Assembly: GCA_946410475.1 (NCBI GenBank)
Contig: CAMKAM010000059.1
Location: forward strand, 1-8,490
Reading direction: 5' to 3'
DNA length: 8,490 nucleotides
Source: an uncultured Bacillota bacterium
GTDB lineage: Bacteria; Bacillota; Clostridia; Peptostreptococcales; Anaerovoracaceae
Shown here: positions 1 through 6,273 of the stretch, in pieces
How the letters are laid out: each line of letters starts with the position of its first letter
How positions within the stretch are numbered: the first letter of the stretch is position 1
Made by a program: the position numbers and the translations under genes
The notes under the pieces: generated by a model
The model's input: the letters and a program-made list of their open reading frames with translations, nothing else
Told to the model about the DNA's origin: nothing
Databases searched by the model: none

Positions 1-10
1 TTAGCCATAA

Positions 11-16
11 TGTCAA
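11..16 (-). promoter_or_regulatory. Candidate -35 hexamer (TTGACA) of a promoter reading out of the window's left end
   Basis: The minus strand reads a perfect TTGACA here, within an AT-rich stretch (1-45) that follows the end of the CmpB-family gene. With a normal spacer the -10 box would lie just beyond position 1, so the promoter cannot be confirmed. It would serve a further minus-strand gene to the left. Only half of the element is visible. Confidence 0.35.
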
Positions 17-43
17 GTATATTTTACATATTGCTTTTAAGAA

Positions 44-80
44 ATGCGGCCGCCTGTTTTGCGCCGTATTACCGCCGCAT
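44..80 (-). terminator. Weak candidate terminator after the marR-CmpB operon
   Basis: On the minus strand ATGCGGC (80-74) can pair with GCCGCAT (50-44) across a 23-base loop, followed by TTCTT. The stem is short, the loop long and the T tract poor, so this is only a tentative end for the operon. No better hairpin with a T run is visible between the stop codon at 185 and the left edge. The rest of 81-184 is a CAG/CAA-rich low-complexity tail. Confidence 0.25.
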
Positions 81-184
81 CAGACACCCACCCTTACTGT
101 TGTTTGCCACCCGTCATTGCTTGCTGCTGTTGCAGTCTGCTGTTTGCTGCCGCCCGTCGCCATTTGCTGCTTGCTGTCCGCTTC
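80..184 (-). repeat. Low-complexity CAG/CAA/AGC-rich tract directly after the CmpB-family stop codon
   Basis: Read on the minus strand, this stretch is built from imperfect copies of a roughly 20-base unit rich in AGCAARCAGCA (about 183-164, 150-131, and a shorter one near 127-115). It stays open in the frame of the upstream gene for 34 codons after the TAA at 187-185, until a TGA at 82-80. The virtual peptide is rich in Gln, Ala, Ser and Thr. It may be a lost C-terminal tail or simple slippage repeats. No RNA or protein function is claimed. Confidence 0.5.
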
Positions 185-970
185 TTACCGCTTCAGTTTG
201 GACTCTATCGCCGACTTTTTCTCTTCGATTGCAGACTTCCTCTCTTCGATCTTTGCGTCGAACCACTGCTGATAATCCTCGAGTATGTCGCTCAGCCGGC
301 GCTCACTGCGGAAGGGCAGCAGGAATCTTGCGCGCTCCTCCAGCTCTTCGCGCTGCTCGGCGAGGTGGAGCTTGAGCTCTTCGTAGCGGATCTCGATCTC
401 GTTCTCCTTTGCGAAGCTGCGCAGCCTGCCGGCCAGGTTGAACGAGTAAGCGACATCGATCGCGAATACTCCGAAGAAAAAACCTATGACGAAGGAGAAC
501 GTCAGATGCCAGGACAGCCAGTCTACCCAGCGCGCTACATGATCGTTGATCGAAAAGAAGTATATGCATCCTGAGATGCCCCAGATCAGCGAGAACTTCG
601 GGCAGATCACGCCCTTGTAATTGAATCTTTCATTGCGGTAGTCCCAGAGCATCACATTGTATGTGTTTCTGAAAAAGAGCCCAGCGGCCAGTTCGATCAG
701 GGTCATCAGCACAGCGATCAGCACCAGGACGATCGCGACATCGCCCGCTTTTGAGCCCGTCATCGGCAACCGGCCCAGAAGTGCTGTGAAGTACATCGTC
801 GCCAGCCCAAATCCGTATATAGGAAGACAGGGTCCCGTGAGGAACCCCGGATTGATCCACTTTTTTCCCGGATTGTTTTTCGACAGGAACCGCCGGTAGA
901 GCACCTCGATGCACCAGCCGGCCGTGCTTCCTATCGCAAAAAGAAATGCGAATATCAGAAACAGATTCAT
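185..970 (-). CDS. CmpB-family (PF06541, putative ABC transporter type IV permease-like) membrane protein
   Basis: This 261-residue protein has about five membrane segments (roughly residues 2-24, 48-67, 76-100, 124-142, 152-175) followed by a charged, probably helical or coiled-coil cytoplasmic tail (185-261). The pattern GWCIEVLYRRF near residue 18, GFLTGPCLPIYGFG at 42-55, and LWDYRNERFNYKG..C..FSLIWG at 108-131 is what I know from the CmpB family, which is labelled a putative ABC permease but has no proven substrate. The tail ends in a short duplication (KSAIEEKKSAIESK). Its ATG overlaps the stop of the marR-type gene by four bases (ATGA) and has no Shine-Dalgarno of its own, so translation is probably coupled. 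The substrate is unknown and no ATPase gene is adjacent, so calling it a transporter is uncertain. Family assignment is fairly sure. Confidence 0.85.
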   Translation of the reverse strand: MNLFLIFAFLFAIGSTAGWCIEVLYRRFLSKNNPGKKWINPGFLTGPCLPIYGFGLATMYFTALLGRLPMTGSKAGDVAIVLVLIAVLMTLIELAAGLFFRNTYNVMLWDYRNERFNYKGVICPKFSLIWGISGCIYFFSINDHVARWVDWLSWHLTFSFVIGFFFGVFAIDVAYSFNLAGRLRSFAKENEIEIRYEELKLHLAEQREELEERARFLLPFRSERRLSDILEDYQQWFDAKIEERKSAIEEKKSAIESKLKR

Positions 971-1410
971 TTTTTCATTATCTCATCAGCATTGCTCAGC
1001 AGCTTCGTTGTGACCTTCTCAAACGAATCCAGTTCGCTTTCGCTGATGCCCTTAAGAAGAACATCTTCGACCTGCACCCTGATTTTCTCGATATCCTTCA
1101 CTATCTCTTTGCCCTGATCCGTCAGAGAAAGACGGATGAACCTGCGGTCATGATCGTCGCGCTCCGCGATCATAAAACCTTTTTTGCAGAGGCCGTCCGT
1201 CGCAAGAGAAATGTGCCCCTTCGGGATGAAGAGATCCTTCGCGATCTGCGACGCCGGCTTTTCAGGGAAGGCTGCCTGGTAGACCAGCACATCGACCTCG
1301 ACCTGCTTGAGGCCGTACCTCTTCCTGATCTCGCGGTAGATATTGTCAAAAACCATTTTTACTTTTCTTCCTCTCAGCAGAATCGCCACTTCCGAATTGA
1401 ATATATCCAT
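967..1410 (-). CDS. MarR-family transcriptional regulator
   Basis: This 147-residue protein is of normal MarR size. Residues about 35-100 form a winged helix-turn-helix: KPASQIAKDLFIPKGHISLATDGLCKKGF includes the recognition helix (about 62-78), and RDDHDRRFIRLSLTDQG (84-100) is the wing with the family's D-x-R pattern. Flanking helices at both ends (1-34, 105-147) would make the dimer interface. The ATG at 1410 has an AGGTG ribosome site seven bases upstream. It is the first gene of an operon with the CmpB-family membrane protein, overlapping it by four bases. MarR proteins usually repress their own operon and are relieved by small ligands or oxidants; an inverted repeat over the -35 box fits self-regulation. 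The inducer cannot be deduced. Confidence 0.92.
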   Translation of the reverse strand: MDIFNSEVAILLRGRKVKMVFDNIYREIRKRYGLKQVEVDVLVYQAAFPEKPASQIAKDLFIPKGHISLATDGLCKKGFMIAERDDHDRRFIRLSLTDQGKEIVKDIEKIRVQVEDVLLKGISESELDSFEKVTTKLLSNADEIMKK

Positions 1411-1456
1411 CTACACACACCTGTTTCCTTCACATTTTAAAGTTTCATTTTGAACA

Positions 1457-1485
1457 ATTCTAATTTTAACGCATCTCAAAGTCAA
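1457..1485 (-). promoter_or_regulatory. Sigma-A-type promoter of the marR-CmpB operon
   Basis: The minus strand has TTGACT (1485-1480), a 17-base spacer, and TAGAAT (1462-1457), in an AT-rich stretch upstream of the marR-type start. Both hexamers match the consensus at five and four of six bases with ideal spacing. Transcription would start near 1450, leaving an untranslated leader of about 40 bases before the ATG at 1410. Confidence 0.75.
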
Positions 1486-1500
1486 TAGTCATTCAGATGC
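1471..1500. promoter_or_regulatory. Inverted repeat over the -35 box, candidate MarR operator
   Basis: GCATCT (1471-1476) and AGATGC (1495-1500) are perfect inverted arms. Further matched pairs inside make an imperfect 30-base palindrome centred at 1485/1486, overlapping the -35 hexamer at 1480-1485. A repressor bound here would block RNA polymerase. MarR proteins bind palindromes of roughly this kind in their own promoters. The assignment is inference from position and symmetry. Confidence 0.45.
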
Positions 1501-1549
1501 TTTTTGTCCAAATTACAACATAATGCCGATATTGTAGTTACAGTAAGCG

Positions 1550-1571
1550 AAAAGCCCGCCGAAGGCGGGCT
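1550..1571 (-). terminator. Intrinsic terminator of the permease-alr operon
   Basis: On the minus strand AGCCCGCC (1560-1553 region read as 1571-1564) pairs with GGCGGGCT over a TTC loop, an eight-base GC-rich stem, followed by TTTCGCTT. It lies about 180 bases after the alr stop codon and just upstream of the marR promoter, so it insulates the two operons. The T run is short. An outer helix, AAGCGAAA (1545-1552) with TTTCGCTT (1590-1597), encloses it; on the plus strand this outer helix is followed by a long T-rich tract, so the element might act in both directions. Confidence 0.75.
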
Positions 1572-1661
1572 CGACCAAGGGGGGTATGGTTTCGCTTTTT
1601 TTGATTTTCTTATTCTATTGTTATCTTATCACTTATCCGATTTGTGTTGTTTGTGCTTTCA

Positions 1662-1682
1662 GGGAGCAGGCGCACTGCTCCC
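1662..1682. other. Perfect 8-base-pair hairpin in the alr 3' untranslated region
   Basis: GGGAGCAG (1662-1669) and CTGCTCCC (1675-1682) form a perfect stem with a five-base loop, between the alr stop and the operon terminator. No T run follows on the minus strand, so it is not an ordinary terminator. It could protect the 3' end of the mRNA or be a processing site. The rest of 1572-1748 is pyrimidine-rich on the plus strand and holds no gene that I can support. Confidence 0.45.
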
Positions 1683-1748
1683 GGTGTTTTCCGAAACCGC
1701 GCCACCCGGCTTCTATGATTCCTGGAGCGCTACCCGAATATAGGCTGC

Positions 1749-2900
1749 TTACTGCTCCTTGGTTTCTTCGATATATACCTTCGGGAGCCTCTGTCCGAAT
1801 CCGCAGAGGACCTCGTGGATTATAGTTCCTGTCGCGGAAGCGATCTCCTCACCGGTGATCTCAAGACCGCCGGATTCTCCCATGAGAACGACCTCGTCGC
1901 CGACATTTACGTTATCGAGCTCAGTTACATCGACCATGAACTGGTCCATGCAGATGTTGCCTGCTATAGGAGCGTACTCGCCGCCGATTATGACCCTGCC
2001 GTCCTTCGACCACGCGCGCGGGAAGCCGTCTGCATAGCCGACGTTGCATGTCGCGATCAGGCTCTTCTTCTCAGCCTTGAACCTGCAGCCGTATCCGACG
2101 CACTCACCTTCATCGACTTCCTTGATCTTGACGATCTTCGCCTTGACCGTCATCACATTCTTTAGCGGGACGCTCTTCTTGTTGACCTCGTCCATCGAGT
2201 AGTGACCGTACAGGATGATGCCCGGGCGAACGTGGGTGTAGTAAGCTTCGGGGATGTCGACTATCGATGCGCTGTTCGCGAAGCTCTTGATCTTCATGTC
2301 GATGCCGGCCGCGTCCAGAGTCTCAACAAAGTCCCTGTATCTTCCGAGCTGCAGCTCTGCGTAGCCCTTGTCAGCGCTGTCCGCGTTGGACATGTGTGAG
2401 AACATGCCGATGTATTCGAACGCAGTAAGCGAGTCCATCTTCTTTATCTCCGCGACGTAGTCGTCGTCAGGTCTGAAGCCGATACGGCCCATTCCTGTAT
2501 CGAAGGCGATGATGCCTTTTGCGACCCTGCCCTGCTTTTCTGCTTCCTTCGAAAGCGCCTCAGCGAATTCAAACGAATCCGTCGCCGGGATGAAACCGTT
2601 CTCAACGATCACGTCAGCGTTTGCTTCATCCTGCAGACCAAGGATGATGATGTCTTCCTCGTCGAAGCCTGCTTCCTTCAGCTCGACCGCCTCGGCCAGT
2701 GTGGCAACAGCGAACATCCTGATGCCCTTTGATCTGTAGAACTGCGCGATCCTGACCGCGCCGCTTCCGTAAGCGTCTGCCTTTACGACCGCGACTATCT
2801 CCTTATCGCCGACCTGTTTTCTGATCGATTCAAGGTTGAAAGCGAATGCGCCCAGATCGATCTCTACCCATGATGATCTTAGTGTCTGCCTGATATCCAT
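1749..2900 (-). CDS. alr: Alanine racemase (PLP-dependent)
   Basis: The protein interconverts L- and D-alanine in the cytoplasm, supplying D-alanine for the D-Ala-D-Ala end of peptidoglycan precursors. At 383 residues it is full length. The N-terminal TIM barrel starts with the PLP motif VVKADAYGSGA, with the Schiff-base lysine at K40 and Y44. The barrel continues through FDTGMGRIGF (133-142), FSHMSNAD (167-174) and VRPGIILYG (224-232). The C-terminal beta domain carries NVGYADGFPR with the second catalytic base Y289, and GNICMDQFMVDV (314-325). All expected active-site residues are present. The ATG at 2900 follows an AAGGAAG ribosome site and lies only 22 bases after the permease stop, so the two genes are cotranscribed. 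No separate promoter is visible, which puts alr under the glycine riboswitch at 4393-4639. Confidence 0.97.
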   Translation of the reverse strand: MDIRQTLRSSWVEIDLGAFAFNLESIRKQVGDKEIVAVVKADAYGSGAVRIAQFYRSKGIRMFAVATLAEAVELKEAGFDEEDIIILGLQDEANADVIVENGFIPATDSFEFAEALSKEAEKQGRVAKGIIAFDTGMGRIGFRPDDDYVAEIKKMDSLTAFEYIGMFSHMSNADSADKGYAELQLGRYRDFVETLDAAGIDMKIKSFANSASIVDIPEAYYTHVRPGIILYGHYSMDEVNKKSVPLKNVMTVKAKIVKIKEVDEGECVGYGCRFKAEKKSLIATCNVGYADGFPRAWSKDGRVIIGGEYAPIAGNICMDQFMVDVTELDNVNVGDEVVLMGESGGLEITGEEIASATGTIIHEVLCGFGQRLPKVYIEETKEQ

Positions 2901-2922
2901 TTTCTCTTCCTTTCCATTTTAT

Positions 2923-4305
2923 CTAGCGAGTCGCCTTTACAGCTTCTCTGTTTTCCGAACCGTTTGCTTCCGCTTCCTCAGCGCCTGCGGCCTTTCTCTT
3001 CTGCATCGCGATGTAGACCGGAAGTCCGAGGAATGTGACAGCCAGACTTGCGATCGACAGCATCCTTGCAGCAGGACCTGCGAACAGCAGCTGATTGACC
3101 AGTACGAATACACCGCTCAGGATAGCGATGACCGGGATGACCGGATAAAGGGGAACTTTGTATGTCCTTTCAAGATCCGGCTCTTTGATCCTGTATCTGA
3201 TAACGCCCGCGAATGTCAGCGTGTAGAATGTCCATGATGAGAATACCGCGAGGTCTGTCAGCATGTTGAACTGTCCGCTTACTGCGTACAGAGCGCCGAT
3301 CGTTGCGATAAATGCGATGCCGCCGCCCGGGACGCCGTTCTTGTTCAGCTTGCCGAGGCGCTCGCTGCCCGGAAGGTCTCCGTTTCCTGCGAGCATGTAG
3401 ACGATCCTCGAGCCGCCGAGCACGAATGCGTTGCACGCGCCGAATGTCGAGACCATGATGCCTACCGAGATGAACGCGCCGCCCATGTTGCCGAAGAGAG
3501 CCTGAGCTACAGCGGCCGCGGGTGCTGCGATGTCCTTCAGCTGTTCAGCCGGCAGGACTTTGAGGTAAGCGATATTGATCACGAGGTAGATGGCCGTTAT
3601 GATGCTGACGCCGCCTACGATGGCCTTCGGGAGGTCCTTCGCGGGGTTCTTCATCTCGCCTGCGATAGCGCCGACGTTCGTCCATCCTTCGAATGCGAAC
3701 AGAACTGCTATCATCAGCTGTCCCATGACTGTTACGGGGTTCAGGTGGTCGCCGATAACCGGGCTCATGATGCCGCCCGTCTGCTGGCCTTTTGCGAAGC
3801 CGAATGCCATGATGATGAAGATCGGGATGAGTTTTCCTATCGTCGATACGATCTGGACCATGCTGCCGACCTTCGATCCGAGCATGTTCAGGAAAGCGAT
3901 GATCGCTACGACTCCGACAGCGATGGGGATCATCAGGTGCTCAGATGTGTACAGCGATGCCTGCTGGGCTGTCGCTACGGCCAGTGCCGATACCATCGCG
4001 GGGTAGAACAGGATTATCTGCATCCATCCTGCGAGGAATCCGACCTTCTTTCCGAATATTTTTTCAAGGTAGACCGGTATGCCGCCTGTTTCCGGGATAA
4101 GGATCGCGATCTCAGCGAACGTCATCGCAGCGAATATGCATACGATGCCCGTGACGATCCATGCGATCATTGCGATGCCCGGAGCTCCGCCTGTGAGCGT
4201 GTACATCGCCTGAGGCTTGAAGAAGATACCGGATCCGATGACTCCGCCGATGACTGCCGCCATCGCCGAGGCGAGTCCCATCGTCTTTTTCATTTCGTTT
4301 TTCAT
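2923..4305 (-). CDS. APC-superfamily amino acid permease (LAT/SteT-like), likely for small neutral amino acids
   Basis: This 460-residue protein has about twelve membrane segments. Segment 1 has the APC substrate-binding loop GSGIF (24-28), and segment 6 reads FAFEGW (203-208) followed by GEMKNP (216-221), both typical of the LAT branch that includes the serine/threonine exchanger SteT. The last 25 residues are a charged, alanine- and glutamate-rich cytoplasmic tail. The ATG at 4305 has an AAAGGAAGG ribosome site at good distance; the Met at residue 5 is too far from it. The gene is the first behind a tandem glycine riboswitch and is followed by alr after 22 bases. The context makes glycine, alanine or serine the likely substrate. 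Whether it imports, exports or exchanges cannot be read from sequence. Confidence 0.92.
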   Translation of the reverse strand: MKNEMKKTMGLASAMAAVIGGVIGSGIFFKPQAMYTLTGGAPGIAMIAWIVTGIVCIFAAMTFAEIAILIPETGGIPVYLEKIFGKKVGFLAGWMQIILFYPAMVSALAVATAQQASLYTSEHLMIPIAVGVVAIIAFLNMLGSKVGSMVQIVSTIGKLIPIFIIMAFGFAKGQQTGGIMSPVIGDHLNPVTVMGQLMIAVLFAFEGWTNVGAIAGEMKNPAKDLPKAIVGGVSIITAIYLVINIAYLKVLPAEQLKDIAAPAAAVAQALFGNMGGAFISVGIMVSTFGACNAFVLGGSRIVYMLAGNGDLPGSERLGKLNKNGVPGGGIAFIATIGALYAVSGQFNMLTDLAVFSSWTFYTLTFAGVIRYRIKEPDLERTYKVPLYPVIPVIAILSGVFVLVNQLLFAGPAARMLSIASLAVTFLGLPVYIAMQKRKAAGAEEAEANGSENREAVKATR

Positions 4306-4392
4306 TAGACCTTCCTTTCTGGAGGCTCACGCCTTCTGAACGGAATGACCTATGCGCCTTTATGCGCCGCGCTCCCTTGCAGCGCAACAATC

Positions 4393-4438
4393 AAAAAGAG
4401 AATGCGCAAAGGACTGTTCCTGCCTTTTTGCATTCTCT
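4393..4438 (-). terminator. Riboswitch-controlled intrinsic terminator (expression platform)
   Basis: On the minus strand AGAGAATGC (4438-4430) pairs perfectly with GCATTCTCT (4405-4397). An inner AAAGG/CCTTT helix (4427-4423 with 4412-4408) and a ten-base loop complete the hairpin, and TTTTT follows. The first bases of the 5' arm (AGAGA, 4438-4434) are also the 3' strand of aptamer II helix P1. The two structures are therefore mutually exclusive: ligand-stabilised P1 should prevent the terminator. Confidence 0.85.
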
Positions 4439-4524
4439 GTATTTTTACCTGAAAGTATTACTTCTACGGTGCCGCGGCGGTATGCGGGGTGCTGTCCCGG
4501 CCCGCCTGCGATCTCTCCAGAGAC
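4434..4524 (-). ncRNA. Glycine riboswitch, aptamer II
   Basis: P1 is TCTCTG (4523-4518) with CAGAGA (4439-4434). P2 pairs GAGAG just after P1 with CTTTC just before CAGG. A GC-rich P3 arm follows. The conserved glycine-aptamer core is recognisable as GCACCG, then GAAGTAA, then CTTTCAGGTAAAA, in the usual order before the 3' strand of P1. It is joined to aptamer I by a short linker of about six bases, the standard tandem arrangement. I recognise it from the RF00504 consensus; no covariance search was run. Confidence 0.88.
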
Positions 4525-4530
4525 TCGTCG

Positions 4531-4639
4531 GCACAAGGTTCTTTTCCCTGAAAGATTCTCGCGGCATCGGCTTTGCCGTGATTGCTTCGTCGGGTCCCCG
4601 CAGCCGCCTTATATGCGCTGCGAGGTCTTTCCCTCATGC
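4531..4639 (-). ncRNA. Glycine riboswitch, aptamer I
   Basis: P1 is GCATGAGG (4639-4632) with CCTTGTGC (4538-4531), eight pairs including two G-U. P2 pairs GAAAGA with TCTTTC. P3 is a nine-pair arm from CCTCGCAGC to GCTGCGGGG. The conserved core follows as CCGACGAAGCAATC and then AATCTTTCAGGGAAAAGAACC, close to the known glycine aptamer consensus. The leader bases before P1 (near 4647-4640) and the linker could form the P0 helix with kink-turn known from this class, but that part is inference. Confidence 0.88.
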
Positions 4640-4673
4640 GTCATCCGAACTATTTACTATTTTCGTTGCGATG

Positions 4674-4703
4674 ACTATACACCCTTGAAGAGCCGATTGT
4701 CAA
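4674..4703 (-). promoter_or_regulatory. Sigma-A-type promoter of the glycine riboswitch-permease-alr operon
   Basis: The minus strand has a perfect TTGACA (4703-4698), an 18-base spacer and TATAGT (4679-4674), five of six to consensus. Transcription would begin near 4667, about 28 bases before aptamer I. The -35 box is only about 25 bases after the kinase stop codon. No convincing terminator separates the two (only a short CGGGT/ACCCG hairpin, 4727-4704, with no T run), so some read-through from the kinase operon is possible. Confidence 0.85.
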
Positions 4704-4727
4704 CGGGTTTTAGTGATTTTTCACCCG

Positions 4728-6215
4728 CTACAGGAATCTCGATATCGTGCCCATCATCGCTTCGGGCGAGACCGGCTTGGATACGTGCGCATCCATTCCT
4801 GCATCGATAGCTTTCTTTATATCTTCTTTGAACGCGTTGGCCGTGACCGCGATGACCGGGACATTCGCCCTGCCCGGGTCAGTAAGCGACCTGATCCGCT
4901 GCGTCGCTTCATATCCGTCCATGACCGGCATCTGGATATCCATCAGGATCGCGGCATAATGGCCGACCGGTTTTTCAGATACCAGATCCACTGCCTCCTG
5001 ACCGTTTTCAGCGACATCGACCGAAAAGCCGTCGCTTTCCAGCATCATCTTCGCGACCTCTCTGTTGATCTGCATATCATCAACGAGGAGGATCTTCACT
5101 CCGGCCGCTTTTCCGGCCGCAGTTCTGATCGCTTCCTCAGAGGCTGCCTGCTTACTCTGCATGCACGATGCGTCAGCGCACTCCGGCAGGCTGACCCTGA
5201 CGATGAACTCCGAGCCTTCGCCCGGCGCGGTTGCGACTTCGATCGCGCCGCCCATCCTGTCGATGATGCTCTTGCTGATCGCCATGCCGAGACCCGCGCC
5301 CTGGATGCCGCTGACCGTCGATGTGCGCTCGCGCTCAAACATATCGAATATGCGGCCGGCGAACTCTTCAGTCATGCCGATGCCGTTGTCTTTGACTCTC
5401 AGCTCGTACACTCCGCCGTCCGGACCCGAGCCCGTCTGCTCGAGGGTGACGCTTACCGTTCCGCCCTCCGGCGTGTACTTGTAGGCGTTGCTTACGAGGT
5501 TCATCACCACGCGGTCGAACATGCCTTTGTCGATCAGCACGCCGCGCGAGGCGACGTTCGTCTCGACCGTGAAGCTGATGCTTTTCTCCTTCATCTGGTA
5601 AGCGAACATGTCGCAGCCTTCTCTTACGAGCAGCTCGATGGCGCACGGTTCTTCTTCGATCTCGATCTTGCCGCTCTCTATCCTGCTCATCTCAAGGACG
5701 TCGTTGATCAGCGCCAGAAGGTGCTGGCCCGACGTCGAGATCTTTTCCATGTAGTCCCTGAGGTCCTCTTCAGTCGTACCTTCTCTCTCGGCCAGCGCGG
5801 TATATCCCATGATCGCGTTGAGCGGCGTCCTGATGTCATGGGACATATTCGAAAGGAAGACGCTCTTCGCCCGGTTCGCCTGCTCCGCCTCGCTGAGCGC
5901 AGCCTTCAGCTGCTCCTGCTCGATGACCTTTTCGGTGATCCGGCGCATGACGCTCATGATGATGAACACGAAAATGCTGCCGCCGAAAAGTATCCCGGCG
6001 ATGATGATATCCGGCCTGCCGAAAAGTCCCACCATAATATATCCTGCCAGAAACAGTATCAGCAGGACCAGCGGAATGAACAGTATCCCATTGTGCTCGT
6101 CCCAGCCCCGGCCTTTCCTGATGAACCGCTCGAAGGCGCAGTACCTGATGATGTTCAGTATCATCAGCGCGCTCCCGGCGTAGATCATGCCGAGGATAAG
6201 CATTCTATTTTCCAT
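4728..6215 (-). CDS. Membrane-bound hybrid histidine kinase with C-terminal receiver domain
   Basis: Numbered from the ATG at 6215 (495 residues), there are three membrane segments (about 5-27, 43-65, 70-91) with very short outside loops. A short coiled-coil linker leads to HisKA with the phosphorylated H126 in SHDIRTPLNAIMGY. The ATPase domain has the N box (N239, N243), DNGIG (276-280) and GAGLG (306-310). The receiver domain (about 373-495) has D379/D380, the phospho-acceptor D426, T458 and K480. All catalytic residues are present. There is no periplasmic sensor domain, HPt domain or output domain, and no response regulator nearby, so the next partner in the phosphorelay is unknown. A GTG at 6260 would add 15 basic residues but has no ribosome site; the ATG at 6215 has AAAAGG nine bases upstream. 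It is probably cotranscribed with the zinc-ribbon/YARHG gene, 58 bases away. Confidence 0.93.
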   Translation of the reverse strand: MENRMLILGMIYAGSALMILNIIRYCAFERFIRKGRGWDEHNGILFIPLVLLILFLAGYIMVGLFGRPDIIIAGILFGGSIFVFIIMSVMRRITEKVIEQEQLKAALSEAEQANRAKSVFLSNMSHDIRTPLNAIMGYTALAEREGTTEEDLRDYMEKISTSGQHLLALINDVLEMSRIESGKIEIEEEPCAIELLVREGCDMFAYQMKEKSISFTVETNVASRGVLIDKGMFDRVVMNLVSNAYKYTPEGGTVSVTLEQTGSGPDGGVYELRVKDNGIGMTEEFAGRIFDMFERERTSTVSGIQGAGLGMAISKSIIDRMGGAIEVATAPGEGSEFIVRVSLPECADASCMQSKQAASEEAIRTAAGKAAGVKILLVDDMQINREVAKMMLESDGFSVDVAENGQEAVDLVSEKPVGHYAAILMDIQMPVMDGYEATQRIRSLTDPGRANVPVIAVTANAFKEDIKKAIDAGMDAHVSKPVSPEAMMGTISRFL

Positions 6216-6242
6216 CTCGTAATACCTTTTGCGCGTCCTTTT

Positions 6243-6260
6243 GTGCGTCTTCAAACGCAC
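6243..6260. other. Small hairpin between zinc-ribbon/YARHG gene and kinase gene
   Basis: GTGCGT (6243-6248) and ACGCAC (6255-6260) form a perfect six-base stem with a six-base loop in the 58-base intergenic gap, just before the kinase ribosome site. No T run follows, so it does not look like a terminator. It could tune kinase translation or mRNA processing. It also argues that the alternative GTG start inside it is not used. Confidence 0.35.
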
Positions 6261-6273
6261 CTTGCCTGTCCCG

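Noticed and set aside
80..184. CRISPR-like reading of the CAG-rich repeats at the left end
   Set aside because: The units are short, imperfect and not separated by unique spacers; this is simple low-complexity sequence.
1504..1825. Two 79-codon plus-strand open frames around the alr 3' end
   Set aside because: They cross the terminator hairpin and the C terminus of alr, and show no ribosome site or familiar motif.
4393..4639. T-box leader as an alternative for the permease leader
   Set aside because: No T-box motif or antiterminator bulge was seen, while two glycine aptamer cores with proper P1 and P2 pairings are present.
4704..4727. Hairpin CGGGT/ACCCG as terminator of the kinase gene
   Set aside because: The stem has only five pairs, the loop is long, and no T run follows on the minus strand.
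4352..4810. Plus-strand open frames across the permease leader
   Set aside because: They lie over the riboswitch, its terminator and the promoter, and have no ribosome site or domain.
6216..6260. GTG start at 6260 for the hybrid kinase
   Set aside because: It sits in a hairpin without a usable ribosome site; the ATG at 6215 has AAAAGG at proper spacing and starts right before the first membrane helix.
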